Shown piece by piece: positions 9,329 through 17,616 of a stretch of DNA of 64,000 nucleotides. Made by a program: the position numbers and the translations under genes. How positions within the stretch are numbered: position 1 is the stretch's first letter; every line of letters starts with the position of its first letter. The notes under the pieces are model-generated. The model was given only the letters and a program-made list of their open reading frames with translations, made no database searches and was not told the origin of the DNA. The stretch lies in contig JANZNS010000003.1 in NCBI GenBank assembly GCA_025153445.1, positions 310,001 to 374,000 on the forward strand, written 5' to 3'. The DNA comes from Marinobacter sp. BGYM27 (GTDB lineage: Bacteria > Pseudomonadota > Gammaproteobacteria > Pseudomonadales > Oleiphilaceae).

Positions 9329-10141
9329 TCATGGCGCGAGCACCGATGACACCAGAAGCTGGGTATAGGGATGCTGGGGGTCGTCCAGAATCTGATCGGT
9401 CAGCCCCTGCTCCACCACTTCGCCCCGCCGCATTACCATCAGCCGATGCGACAGCAAACGCGCCACCGCCAGATCGTGGGTGACGATGACCACAGACAGG
9501 TTCATGTCCATCACCAGGTTGCGCAGCAGGTCCAGCAGCCTTGCCTGCACCGACACGTCCAGCCCACCTGTCGGCTCATCCATGAAGACCAGGCGCGGAT
9601 GGGTCACCAGATTCCGGGCTATCTGCAATCGCTGCTGCATACCGCCGGAGAAGGTCGATGGGTTGTCGTCGATCCGGTCTTCGTCAATCTCCACCGCTTT
9701 CAGCCATCCCAGACCGCGTTGGCGAAGCTGCTGATAGTGACGATCACCGACCGCCATCAACCGCTCGCCTATGTTGGCCCCGGCACTGACCCGCATCCGC
9801 AGGCCGTCTTGAGGATGCTGGTGGACCACACCCCAATCACTGCGCAATAGCTGGCGCCGACGGAACTCCGGTAGCTGGTAGACATCCATCAGTTGCTGCT
9901 CACTGTTGAGGTACAGCAACTCGCCTCTGTCTGGCGCAAGCCGCGCAGACAGGGTTTTCAGCAGCGTCGTTTTACCGGAACCGGATTCGCCCACAATGCC
10001 CAACACCTCACCCGGATGAAGATCAAAGCTGACGTCATGACAGCCTTTGCTCGGCGCGTAGAGTTTGGTCAGGTTGCGTACGCTCAGCACCGGCTGCTCA
10101 GTAGCGGGAGTCCGCTCAATCGTTTGTGCAGGTTGGTTCAC
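9329..10141 (-). CDS. phnK: C-P lyase subunit, ABC-type ATPase PhnK
   Basis: 270 residues. Walker A is GESGSGKTT, the signature is [14 protein letters not shown] and Walker B is [12 protein letters not shown]. It carries the [19 protein letters not shown] segment typical of PhnK rather than of a transporter ATPase. PhnK docks onto the PhnGHIJ core and couples ATP hydrolysis to C-P lyase action. It begins with GTG overlapping the phnJ stop (GTGA). Compared with E. coli it has a somewhat longer N-terminal lead. Confidence 0.93.
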   Translation of the reverse strand: MNQPAQTIERTPATEQPVLSVRNLTKLYAPSKGCHDVSFDLHPGEVLGIVGESGSGKTTLLKTLSARLAPDRGELLYLNSEQQLMDVYQLPEFRRRQLLRSDWGVVHQHPQDGLRMRVSAGANIGERLMAVGDRHYQQLRQRGLGWLKAVEIDEDRIDDNPSTFSGGMQQRLQIARNLVTHPRLVFMDEPTGGLDVSVQARLLDLLRNLVMDMNLSVVIVTHDLAVARLLSHRLMVMRRGEVVEQGLTDQILDDPQHPYTQLLVSSVLAP

Positions 10142-11061
10142 GACAGCACCTCCTGAGTCTTTGCCGGCGATGCGACCGCCTGAACACCTTCGGCCTCAAC
10201 CCGCGTGCGGCAGTAATCGGTATCCGAGCACACAAACAAGCGTCCGCCCTGATCGTCTGTCACCACTTCATCCAGGAAACTTTCCGAAGCGCCGCAGATA
10301 TCGCAGTGGTGGTCCCAGCTCTGGATCTCGAACGGATAATCCTCGAAATCGAGACTCTCCACATCGGTAAAAGGGGGCACCGCGTAGATGCGTTTTTCCC
10401 GTCCAGCACCAAACAACTGCAGCGCAGGTGACTGATGCATTTTCGGGTTATCAAACTTGGGTATCGGTGACGGGTCCATTACGTAGCGTCCGTTCACCTT
10501 CACCGGATAGGCGTATGCGGTGGCGATATGGCCGAAATGGGCGATGTCTTCGTATAGTTTGACGTGCATGACACCGTACTCCTGCAATGCGTGCATTTTC
10601 CGGGTTTCGGTTTCGCTGGGTTCGATAAACCGTAGCGGCTCGGGAATCGGCACCTGATAGACCAGAATCTGGCCTTCGCTCAGCGGCGTTTCGGGAATCC
10701 GATGGCGTGTCTGAATCACCGTGGCGTCGCAGGTTTTCTCAGTGGTGTCCACGCCGGTGGTGGTGACAAAGAAGCGCCGGATGCTGACCGCGTTTGTGGT
10801 GTCATCCGCACCCTGGTCGATCACTTTGAGCACGTCATCACTGCCGATAACCGCTGCAGTCACCTGAATGCCGCCCGTGCCCCAACCATAGGGCAATGGC
10901 ATCTCCCGGCCCCCGAACGGCACCTGATAGCCCGGCACCGCAACGGCCTTTAGCAATGCCCGGCGCAGCATCCGTTTGGTCTGCTCGTCGAGGTAGGCGA
11001 AGTTGTAGCCTTCCGGGCTCGCCGCTTCGCTGCTCACATGTTCGTGGCGATCAGCATTCAT
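10138..11061 (-). CDS. phnJ: C-P lyase radical-SAM catalytic subunit PhnJ
   Basis: 307 residues. This subunit cleaves the carbon-phosphorus bond of 5-phosphoribosyl 1-phosphonate by radical SAM chemistry. The C-terminal cysteines have the family spacing CX2CX21CX5C (CDICG...FVCSDTDYC), which covers the Fe-S ligands and the catalytic thiyl Cys. The N-terminal VAVPGYQVPFG holds the conserved Gly that carries the glycyl radical. The start overlaps the phnI stop (ATGA). All key residues expected for activity are present, so the pathway is likely functional. Confidence 0.96.
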   Translation of the reverse strand: MNADRHEHVSSEAASPEGYNFAYLDEQTKRMLRRALLKAVAVPGYQVPFGGREMPLPYGWGTGGIQVTAAVIGSDDVLKVIDQGADDTTNAVSIRRFFVTTTGVDTTEKTCDATVIQTRHRIPETPLSEGQILVYQVPIPEPLRFIEPSETETRKMHALQEYGVMHVKLYEDIAHFGHIATAYAYPVKVNGRYVMDPSPIPKFDNPKMHQSPALQLFGAGREKRIYAVPPFTDVESLDFEDYPFEIQSWDHHCDICGASESFLDEVVTDDQGGRLFVCSDTDYCRTRVEAEGVQAVASPAKTQEVLS

Positions 11062-12212
11062 GACGTCACCTCCGTGGCGGTGGTTGCTGCATTGGTTTTT
11101 GCGGCGGGCCGGTTGCTGCCGTGCTCCTCGAACTCCTTGCGCAGTTTGCGCAGCAATTCCAGCTCGGACTGGAAGTCCACGTAGTGAGGCAGTTTCAGGT
11201 GACTGACAAAGCCATTGGATTCAACGTTGTCGCAATGGGACAGCACAAACTCTTCGTTCTGGGCAGGTGAATCACGCTCTTCATCGAACTCGGCGGCACG
11301 AAGGGAACGGTCGACCAGCGCCATGGCCATGGCCTTGCGTTCACATTGACCGAAGCCCAGCCCGTATCCACGGGTAAACTGCGGCGCGCGGTCTTTGGAG
11401 CCCACAAACTGGTTGATCATTTCGCACTCGGTCAGTTCGATATCGCCAATATCGATGGCAAATCCCAGCTCTTCGGGCACAATCTCAACTGCCACATAAC
11501 CCTGACGGATCTCACCGGCGAATGGATGGTTACGGCCATATCCACGCTGCGTGGAGTAAGCCAGCGCCAACAGGAAGCCTTCATCGCCGCGCGCCAGCGC
11601 CTGCAGCCGTGTAGCACGGTCTGCGGGATAATCGAGCGGCTCACGGGTCAGATCGCCCGGCTGCTCGTTCTCAGGCTTTGCGCTTTCGATCAGGCCTTCG
11701 CTGTTAAGCATCTCCAGTACCCGGGGGCACCGCGCCACCGATTCGTCTGCGGCGGCAGGTTCTTCCGACGAGGCCCGTTCAGCCACGTCAGATTCTGCCT
11801 CGCCCTCAGCCAGCAGCTTGAAGTCGAGCAGACGGTGGGTGTAGTCGTAGGTTGAGCCAAGCACTTGCCCACCTGGCACATCCTTGAAAGTGGCGGAAAT
11901 ACGACGCTGCACCAGCATGTCGCCGGTATTGACCGGCGAGGTCACAGCCAGCCGGGGCAAGGTCGTCCGATAGGCGCGTAGCAGGAAGATCGCTTCCATT
12001 AAATCGCCGCTGGCCTGCTTGACGGCCAGTGCCGCCAGCTCGGGGTCATAGACCGAGCCTTCAGTCATTACCCGGTCCACCGCCAGTTTCATTTGTTCCC
12101 TGATTTGCGCCACGCTGAGTGCGGCCTGCCGGGTATCGCCCCGACGACGGCGCGCCAACAGGTTATGGGCGTGATCAATGGCCTTTTCGCCACCTTTTAC
12201 TGCGACATACAT
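11058..12212 (-). CDS. phnI: C-P lyase core subunit PhnI
   Basis: 384 residues, beginning MYVAVKGGEKAI as in other PhnI proteins. Within the core complex PhnI, with PhnG, PhnH and PhnL, transfers the phosphonate to ATP, giving ribose 1-phosphonate 5-triphosphate with adenine release. A GGGGAGGAT ribosome site precedes the ATG. The start lies inside the end of phnH (16-base overlap). The C-terminus ends in an Ala/Thr-rich tail. Confidence 0.94.
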   Translation of the reverse strand: MYVAVKGGEKAIDHAHNLLARRRRGDTRQAALSVAQIREQMKLAVDRVMTEGSVYDPELAALAVKQASGDLMEAIFLLRAYRTTLPRLAVTSPVNTGDMLVQRRISATFKDVPGGQVLGSTYDYTHRLLDFKLLAEGEAESDVAERASSEEPAAADESVARCPRVLEMLNSEGLIESAKPENEQPGDLTREPLDYPADRATRLQALARGDEGFLLALAYSTQRGYGRNHPFAGEIRQGYVAVEIVPEELGFAIDIGDIELTECEMINQFVGSKDRAPQFTRGYGLGFGQCERKAMAMALVDRSLRAAEFDEERDSPAQNEEFVLSHCDNVESNGFVSHLKLPHYVDFQSELELLRKLRKEFEEHGSNRPAAKTNAATTATEVTS

Positions 12213-12883
12213 TGGGTATCCTCCCCTGCGGTTGCCGCGCGGTTTGTCAGCGTGCTTACCTGCGTTGAACGCGGCAGTGCGACCAGATCAGCACCGCACG
12301 TCAGCATAAAATCCACTCCCAACGGGTAGCGCTGGTGGTTGTCTTCAAACAAGCGGCGGTGGTCAGACGTCAGTCCCTGTACCCGAACTCCCTTACGGGC
12401 CTTGATGCCAGGCCCGGAAAGCACCAGCAGGTCAGGATGCGCCTCATCTACCGATGCCACTTCGAGGGCAGGTACCTCGACAATCAGGGTCGCGGAGGTA
12501 TGAGGGTTGATATCCTCGCCTGCGCTGAAACGATCGAGACCGTTGAGTTCACTCAGGCTGAGCATCACGAAGTCGGCTTCTGACGCGTTTTCCGCCAGCC
12601 GGCAGCCACAATGGAAGCGCAGGTTATCGATCAGTGCCGGGCTGCTGATACCGGGGCTGATCCAGACACTGGTTTCCTGATCCAGCAGTGTCAGCGCCGT
12701 CGCAAAAGCAGCGGTTTGTGATGTTGACGACGCCTGCCCCGAATCACTGGCGTACAGGGTGTCAAAACTGACGCAGGTGCCCGGCTCGGACATTGCCCGC
12801 ATCAGTTTGCGGAAAGCCTGTTGTGACTGAAGCACCGGATTCGCATACGGAACCCACAGGTGATGGGTGCTGATAGCGGTCAT
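12197..12883 (-). CDS. phnH: C-P lyase core subunit PhnH
   Basis: 228 residues. The frame is open for another 36 codons upstream within phnG, but the ATG at 12883 has GGAGAAG in front and shares one base with the phnG stop (TGATG). It also gives the usual family length. PhnH is a structural subunit of the PhnGHIJ core complex, with a PLP-transferase-like fold but no cofactor. The C-terminal end overlaps phnI. Confidence 0.93.
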   Translation of the reverse strand: MTAISTHHLWVPYANPVLQSQQAFRKLMRAMSEPGTCVSFDTLYASDSGQASSTSQTAAFATALTLLDQETSVWISPGISSPALIDNLRFHCGCRLAENASEADFVMLSLSELNGLDRFSAGEDINPHTSATLIVEVPALEVASVDEAHPDLLVLSGPGIKARKGVRVQGLTSDHRRLFEDNHQRYPLGVDFMLTCGADLVALPRSTQVSTLTNRAATAGEDTQCMSQ

Positions 12884-13329
12884 CACGCTTCTCCTCTGAC
12901 CAGGGTAAAGAAGTCCACTTTGGTGCCCGCTACGTCCCGCGACAGGGCATTGCGATCGGCAGTCCATTGCGCGTGCAGGGGCTGAATACAATCGCTCATT
13001 AGCGCGGCATACCGATCGTCGTTCTGTAACAGCGCATCAAACACTGCGGCCAGTTCTGCGTGGCGCTTGCTACGCCCCCTGACGTATCCAAAACCTGCTG
13101 TACCGTCATCAAGCTGCACCACACAGCGGGACAAGGTCATCTCACCCAGGTTGAATGCCTGGCCACCGCTACCCGCACGCCCCTGAACCATGGCTAACCC
13201 CACCTCCGGTGCGCGTACCTTGCGATATTCGGGCTGTTCCGGCAGGCCCGCCCAGTGGGCTTCCAGCGATTCCAGCTGCGCTCTCGCCAACACCCCCATC
13301 CAGAACTGCCTGTTTGTTTGTTCCTGCAT
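12883..13329 (-). CDS. phnG: C-P lyase core subunit PhnG
   Basis: 148 residues, matching the E. coli length of about 150. The start at 13329 (MQEQTNRQFWMGVLARA) is preceded by AAGGGGAT; the longer open frame upstream has no comparable site. PhnG is part of the PhnGHIJ core and, with PhnI, takes part in the nucleosidase/phosphonylation step. Conserved segments include GLAMVQGRAGSGGQAFNLGE and a GYVRGR turn. Confidence 0.92.
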   Translation of the reverse strand: MQEQTNRQFWMGVLARAQLESLEAHWAGLPEQPEYRKVRAPEVGLAMVQGRAGSGGQAFNLGEMTLSRCVVQLDDGTAGFGYVRGRSKRHAELAAVFDALLQNDDRYAALMSDCIQPLHAQWTADRNALSRDVAGTKVDFFTLVRGEA

Positions 13330-13375
13330 CGCGACTGATCCCCTTAATTCATTCTGTCTGGCAACCGGTGATGCC

Positions 13376-14077
13376 TTACCGGGCAGATTCAATTTTCATT
13401 TCAAATACATCGGAGCGGCTGCGCGATACCGAGTACTCCACGATCGCGTTCTCGCCCCACAAGGTGTTGTTGGATTTCACCACCACCAGCGGCAGTTGCC
13501 GTGGGCAATGCAGCAAACGCGCCTCGGAAGCTGTTGGCAGGCTGGCGCCCACCAGACATTGGCGTCGCTGAATCCGCAATCCGTAGTGCGCTTCAATAAA
13601 AGCGTGTAGCGAGCCGCTTTTAAAACCCTCCCCAATGCCCGGCAACAGGGCGTCCAGCAAGTAATGACTGATGACGCATATAGGCTGGTCATCCACACAA
13701 CGCAGGGTGTCGATCCGGGTCACGTCCGCATCCGGTGCAACCCGCATTCTGGCTGCCAGTTTTGAATCAACCCGCATGGTCTGCACTGATATCACCTTGC
13801 AACTGGGGTGAAGCCCCTGTTCTTCCAGCGTTTCGGTAAAACGACCCCGGGCACCGATGCTGTATTCGATACGGTTGTTGACCACCATCGTTCCCTTGCC
13901 GTGCTGGCGCAGCACCAATCCCGCGTTCACCAGTTCATCAATCGCACGCCGAACCGTATGCCGGTTGATTGAAAACCGGCCCGCCAGCGTGGCCTCCGAG
14001 GGCAGGAAATCGCCGTTGGAAAAACCGGAGCGGATTTCCGATTCCAGTGTTCTGGCAACCTCTTGGTATACCGTCAT
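13376..14077 (-). CDS. phnF: GntR/HutC-family regulator of the phn operon
   Basis: 233 residues. An N-terminal winged helix (residues about 5-70, with SINRHTVRRAIDELVNAGLV as the recognition region) is joined to a UTRA effector domain, as in PhnF. The start at 14077 has AGGA at suitable spacing, and the open frame upstream lacks a site. PhnF represses phosphonate genes in other bacteria, the ligand being an intracellular pathway compound. It sits between transport (phnCDE) and catabolic (phnG-P) genes. A palindrome-like operator lies just upstream and a perfect copy lies before phnC, so autoregulation is likely. Confidence 0.9.
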   Translation of the reverse strand: MTVYQEVARTLESEIRSGFSNGDFLPSEATLAGRFSINRHTVRRAIDELVNAGLVLRQHGKGTMVVNNRIEYSIGARGRFTETLEEQGLHPSCKVISVQTMRVDSKLAARMRVAPDADVTRIDTLRCVDDQPICVISHYLLDALLPGIGEGFKSGSLHAFIEAHYGLRIQRRQCLVGASLPTASEARLLHCPRQLPLVVVKSNNTLWGENAIVEYSVSRSRSDVFEMKIESAR

Positions 14078-14107
14078 CAGTCTGAGTCCTTGTCTGTCGG
14101 GGACTAG

Positions 14108-14119
14108 ATGTCTATACAA
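14108..14119 (-). promoter_or_regulatory. Probable PhnF operator upstream of phnF
   Basis: Read on the minus strand this is TTGTATAGACAT. It matches 10 of 12 bases of the perfect palindrome found before phnC, and resembles the PhnF site reported in mycobacteria (TGGTATAGACCA, from memory). It overlaps a TATAGA that could be a -10 box and lies about 30 bases before the phnF start. Confidence 0.55.
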
Positions 14120-14147
14120 GTCTGGACGGCAAACGCCCGATGAACGC

Positions 14148-14173
14148 GAGTGTTGCGCCAAGGCGCAACACTC
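14148..14173 (-). terminator. Perfect hairpin just after phnE, inside the phn cluster
   Basis: GAGTGTTGCGCC and GGCGCAACACTC form a 12-bp inverted repeat with only two bases between the arms, in practice about 11 bp with a 4-base loop. It starts one base after the phnE stop codon. No T-run follows on the minus strand, so it may attenuate transcription or protect the phnCDE mRNA 3' end, allowing transporter genes to be expressed more than the lyase genes. Confidence 0.6.
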
Positions 14174-14174
14174 A

Positions 14175-14981
14175 TCAGATAAAGCGCTTGCGGATGCGTT
14201 GTGACATCACGTCCAACAGCGTCACGGTAATCACAATCACGATCATCACGGCGCAGGTCTGCGCGAACATAAAGCCGCGAATGCTTTCCCAGAGGATGAC
14301 CCCGATGCCACCAGCGCCCACCATGCCCACGACCGTGGCCGAGCGAACGTTGGATTCGAACCGGTAGAGCGAGTAGGAAATCCACAGCGGCAACACCTGT
14401 GGAATGACGCCGTAAATCACTTCCTGCAAGGCGGATGCACCGGTCGCCCGAATACCCTCAACGGGCCCCGGCTCGATGGCTTCAACCGCTTCCGAATAAA
14501 GCTTTGCGAGAACACCGGTGGTATGGATAAACAGTGCCAGCACCCCCGCAAAGGGCCCCAGCCCGACCGCAACAACAAACAACATGGCAAAGACCATCTC
14601 GTTAATCGCACGGAAGGCGTCCATCAACCGGCGCACCGGCTGATAGACCCACCAGGGCACAATGTTCTCGGACGACAGAATCGCCAACGGCACTGCACAG
14701 ACAATGGCGAGCACTGTGCCCCAGACCGCGATCTGAATCGTGATCAGCATCTGGTTGACGTAGTACTGCCAATCCGAGAAATCCGGTGGAAAGAAGTCAG
14801 CCGCGAACTCCGCCATGTTGCCGGCATCGTTCCAAAGTGCGGCGGGCCGCATTTCTGCGCCCTCCCACGACCAGGCAAGGACTGCGAAAAAGATTGCCCA
14901 GACCAGCCAATGACTCCAGTGCGGCTTCGGGACGGAAACGTCCATCGTGGCGGCGTTCTGCATGCTGACGTTCCCCATCAT
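14175..14981 (-). CDS. phnE: Phosphonate ABC transporter permease PhnE
   Basis: 268 residues with about six membrane segments, the first near residues 27-43. The binding-protein-dependent permease EAA loop reads [20 protein letters not shown], the contact site for PhnC, and [13 protein letters not shown] is typical of the C-terminal half of PhnE. The ATG shares a base with the phnD stop (TAATG); a second ATG follows at once. A single permease gene, unlike the second phn-type transporter in this window, which has two. Confidence 0.93.
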   Translation of the reverse strand: MMGNVSMQNAATMDVSVPKPHWSHWLVWAIFFAVLAWSWEGAEMRPAALWNDAGNMAEFAADFFPPDFSDWQYYVNQMLITIQIAVWGTVLAIVCAVPLAILSSENIVPWWVYQPVRRLMDAFRAINEMVFAMLFVVAVGLGPFAGVLALFIHTTGVLAKLYSEAVEAIEPGPVEGIRATGASALQEVIYGVIPQVLPLWISYSLYRFESNVRSATVVGMVGAGGIGVILWESIRGFMFAQTCAVMIVIVITVTLLDVMSQRIRKRFI

Positions 14982-15985
14982 TATTGACGCGCGTCCAGTG
15001 CCGCCAGACGGCGTTCAAGACCGGCCAGTTCAGCATTCAGAGAGGCGATTTTCTGCGATTTCTCGTCTTTGGACAGCGCGTCATCCTGCTCTACCGCCAG
15101 ACGCTGCTTGAACAGCACAAGCTGGCGAATCGGCAGCAACTGGTCGTCACTGGAAGCCTTGAATGGCGCCCACTGGAGATCAGCCAAGGTTTTCGCTTCG
15201 TCCTCGTTACCGTCAGTGCCGTACTCCATAAAGAAATCGTAGACTTTGCCTTTCACGTTCTCTGGCAGGTTCTTGCGCCATACAATCGGATCAGCCGGGA
15301 TCAGCGGCGACTTCCAGATCACTTTGATCTGCTTCGCCTTTTCTGGGTTGGTCACTTCCAGGCGCGCAAAGCTTTCAGTGTTGTTGGTCGCCACATCGAC
15401 CTGGCCATTGGCTACGGCCAACAGGTTGGTTTCATGACTGGAGTTCAGCATTCTTTTGAACGCGGTTTTCGGATCCACTTCATTTACTGCAAACACATAG
15501 TAAGCAGGCACCAGATAGCCCGATGTAGAGTTGGGATCGCCGTTACCGAAGATCAGGTCCTTGCTGTTTTCCAGCATGTCGTCAACGTCGTTCAGCTTGC
15601 TGTCTTTGCTGGTAATCAGGAGGCTCCAGTAACCGGGGTTGCCGGATACGTCGACGGTCTGGGCAAAGATTTCACCGCCCGCACGATCAACCGCTTCCAT
15701 AGCAGACTTGTTGCCGTACCAGGCGATATCCACTTTGTCGAAGCGCATACCCTGAATAATGCCGGCGTAGTCAGGTGCGAAGAACGGCTTTACTTCCATG
15801 CCCAGCTTTTCTTCCATGTCGTCCAGGAACGGTTCCCAGATGGTTTTCAGGTTCTGGCTGGATTCGGTCGAGATGATGCCGAAGTTCAGAACTTTCATTT
15901 CGTCGTCCGCCTGGACATTCAGCGACGTCACCGACGCGAGCATGACAGCACTCGTGACGATGCCTTTGATCACACGGTTAAACAT
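14981..15985 (-). CDS. phnD: Phosphonate ABC transporter substrate-binding protein PhnD
   Basis: 334 residues. A signal peptide (about 26 residues, ending near NVQA) is followed by the PhnD fold: [35 protein letters not shown] and [17 protein letters not shown], which line the phosphonate site in characterised PhnD. The C-terminal 40 residues are a charged helical tail, also found in E. coli PhnD. AAAGGAAA precedes the ATG. Periplasmic partner of PhnC and PhnE. An 82-base gap after phnC holds a small GGACG/CGTCC hairpin. Confidence 0.93.
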   Translation of the reverse strand: MFNRVIKGIVTSAVMLASVTSLNVQADDEMKVLNFGIISTESSQNLKTIWEPFLDDMEEKLGMEVKPFFAPDYAGIIQGMRFDKVDIAWYGNKSAMEAVDRAGGEIFAQTVDVSGNPGYWSLLITSKDSKLNDVDDMLENSKDLIFGNGDPNSTSGYLVPAYYVFAVNEVDPKTAFKRMLNSSHETNLLAVANGQVDVATNNTESFARLEVTNPEKAKQIKVIWKSPLIPADPIVWRKNLPENVKGKVYDFFMEYGTDGNEDEAKTLADLQWAPFKASSDDQLLPIRQLVLFKQRLAVEQDDALSKDEKSQKIASLNAELAGLERRLAALDARQ

Positions 15986-16067
15986 GAGCGTTTCCTTTCG
16001 TTTCTGAGTTAGCGGGGTTTGCTTTTTTGTGGCGGACGCGGGCGTCCTTATTCAGCGCATATCAGGC

Positions 16068-16919
16068 TCAGCTGGCCTGAAGCAGCGCCAAAGCATTGGC
16101 TCTCGATTGCTCGATACTCTCGGGAGTCGGGGTATCTGCGAGGTTGGTCTGGAAGTCGATCAGTCCACCGTAGATGGACTGCAATAGCTGGTCGGTCAAC
16201 TGCGAGGCGGGGCCATCGAAGTAAAGCTCGCCGGTACGCAGGGCCACGGCCCGTTCACAATAACTGCGGGCATACTCAACTTGATGGAGCGTCACGATGA
16301 CAGTCTTGCCGTCGGTCTTATGGATGTCCTTGAGGGTGTCCATAACAATTCGTGCGGATTCGGGATCGAGCGAAGCGATCGGCTCGTCAGCCAGAATCAC
16401 CTCCGCCTTTTGGACCAGTGCGCGGGCGATTGCCACACGCTGCTGCTGGCCGCCGGAAAGACTGTCTGCACGCTGATGGGCAAAACTGTCCATACCGACG
16501 CGTGCTAACGCTTCCATGGCCATCCGGCGCTCCGTTCGCGAAAAAAGCCCCAGACTGCCCCGACTATGAGAAATCCGCCCCAGCAACCCCATCAGGACAT
16601 TGCGCAGAACCGACATGCGATTAACCAGATTGAACTGCTGGAAGATATAGCCGATATCTGAGCGGTTCTTGCGAATACGGGCGCCCAGCCGCCCTTCCCG
16701 CTGGATCACACTCCCCATCACCGAAACCGCTGCGCCGACCTTACGATCACAGCAGGTCAGGCCTGCAATGTGACGCATCAGCGTTGATTTACCGGAGCCT
16801 GATGGCCCTATCAGCGCGACCATTTCGCCACGGGCCACACTCAGGTCCACCCCGTTCAACGCGGGTGCCGCCTTGCCAAATGTTTTACGCAATGAGGTAA
16901 TTTCAACGACCGGGCTCAT
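16068..16919 (-). CDS. phnC: Phosphonate ABC transporter ATPase PhnC
   Basis: About 283 residues. Walker A is GPSGSGKST, the Q-loop region is YIFQQFNLVNRMSV, the signature is LSGGQQQRVAIARA, Walker B is VILADEPIASLD and the H-loop is VTLHQVEYA. The motif RMSVLRNVLMGLLG is typical of PhnC. Two in-frame ATGs are possible (16925, 16919); the second has GAGAG at better spacing. First gene of the phn cluster; operator and Pho-box candidates lie in the 230 bases upstream. Confidence 0.92.
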   Translation of the reverse strand: MSPVVEITSLRKTFGKAAPALNGVDLSVARGEMVALIGPSGSGKSTLMRHIAGLTCCDRKVGAAVSVMGSVIQREGRLGARIRKNRSDIGYIFQQFNLVNRMSVLRNVLMGLLGRISHSRGSLGLFSRTERRMAMEALARVGMDSFAHQRADSLSGGQQQRVAIARALVQKAEVILADEPIASLDPESARIVMDTLKDIHKTDGKTVIVTLHQVEYARSYCERAVALRTGELYFDGPASQLTDQLLQSIYGGLIDFQTNLADTPTPESIEQSRANALALLQAS

Positions 16920-16971
16920 AAGCATCTCTCACTGATCACAGGTATCCATGGGAGCGGTCTGGCCGCCCGAC

Positions 16972-16983
16972 TTGTCTAGACAA
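16972..16983. promoter_or_regulatory. Perfect palindrome before phnC, probable PhnF operator
   Basis: TTGTCTAGACAA is a perfect 12-base palindrome about 55 bases upstream of phnC. Its imperfect twin lies before phnF, the only other phn promoter candidate. That pairing is the evidence for calling it the PhnF site. Confidence 0.65.
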
Positions 16984-17031
16984 TCATGGTGAGAGGACGT
17001 GACAGTTCGAAGTCGGGCATGTGAAAAAATG

Positions 17032-17049
17032 ATGATGGTGAGATGACAG
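17032..17049 (-). promoter_or_regulatory. Candidate Pho box upstream of phnC
   Basis: On the minus strand CTGTCAT, four bases, then CCATCAT. This has the 7-4-7 layout of a PhoB site; the first half is perfect to CTGTCAT and the second matches 5 of 7. A further CTGTCAC lies at 16999-17005. Phosphate-starvation control would fit the operon. Single-site evidence only. Confidence 0.45.
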
Positions 17050-17094
17050 CCTCAAGTAATGGAAAGCGGCATGGGTCTCTCGGACTCTACGTAG

Positions 17095-17136
17095 TTGATA
17101 GAAGCAACCACATGAAATATAGTTGACACTATCAAC
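17095..17136 (+). promoter_or_regulatory. Promoter of marR-like gene with overlapping operator
   Basis: TTGATA (17095-17100), a 17-base spacer and TATAGT (17118-17123) form a good sigma-70 promoter 22 bases or so before the regulator's expected leader. An inverted repeat, GTTGA-5-TCAAC (17122-17136), covers the end of the -10 box and the likely start site, and the half-site GTTGATAG recurs over the -35 box. This layout suggests autorepression. Confidence 0.55.
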
Positions 17137-17151
17137 CTCATGGAGATTGAA

Positions 17152-17613
17152 ATGCAAAACCTGTCACTCAGCGAACCACTACACCGGTTAACGCATGCCT
17201 ACAAATCCGGGCTGCGACGTGCGATTCGCGAGAGCCAGATAACGCTTCCGATCACCCATATCCGTGCGCTTAAACGTATCAATGCGGTCACCGACTGCAC
17301 GGCACATTCCATTGTTCAGCACACCCAGCGCGATAAGGCTCAGATTACCCGCGTACTGAACGAACTACAGGCCAATGGCTTGATCATAAAATCCGATAAT
17401 CCTAACGACCGTCGTAGCCAGCTTTTGAAACTGACGCCCGCAGGCGATCAGATGCTTGAACAGATTCAAACGCTGGAAAAAGAAACGACGGCACTGATGA
17501 CGAAAGGCATGAAACAGACCGATGTTGATCTGTTCATTCGGCTCGCCAATACCCTGGCAGATAATCTGTCAGGCGGCCCGCTGGAACACCCTATCCAACA
17601 GGAGGATGCCTGA
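17152..17613 (+). CDS. MarR-family transcriptional regulator
   Basis: 153 residues. A winged-helix MarR domain spans about residues 25-125, with an HSIVQHTQRDKAQITRVLNEL recognition region and the NPNDRRSQLLKLT wing. The start at 17152 has GGAG seven bases upstream; an earlier in-frame ATG (17140) does not. It is divergent from phnC and four bases or so ahead of a siderophore-interacting reductase, so it probably controls that gene and itself through the GTTGA/TCAAC repeat. The effector is unknown; iron or oxidative signals are guesses from the neighbours. Confidence 0.85.
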   Translation: MQNLSLSEPLHRLTHAYKSGLRRAIRESQITLPITHIRALKRINAVTDCTAHSIVQHTQRDKAQITRVLNELQANGLIIKSDNPNDRRSQLLKLTPAGDQMLEQIQTLEKETTALMTKGMKQTDVDLFIRLANTLADNLSGGPLEHPIQQEDA

Positions 17614-17616
17614 ATC

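Noticed and set aside
14984-16012. Plus-strand frame of 342 codons across phnD
   Set aside because: Exact antisense of phnD with unnatural composition (His/Arg/Gln-rich); phnD is clearly the real gene.
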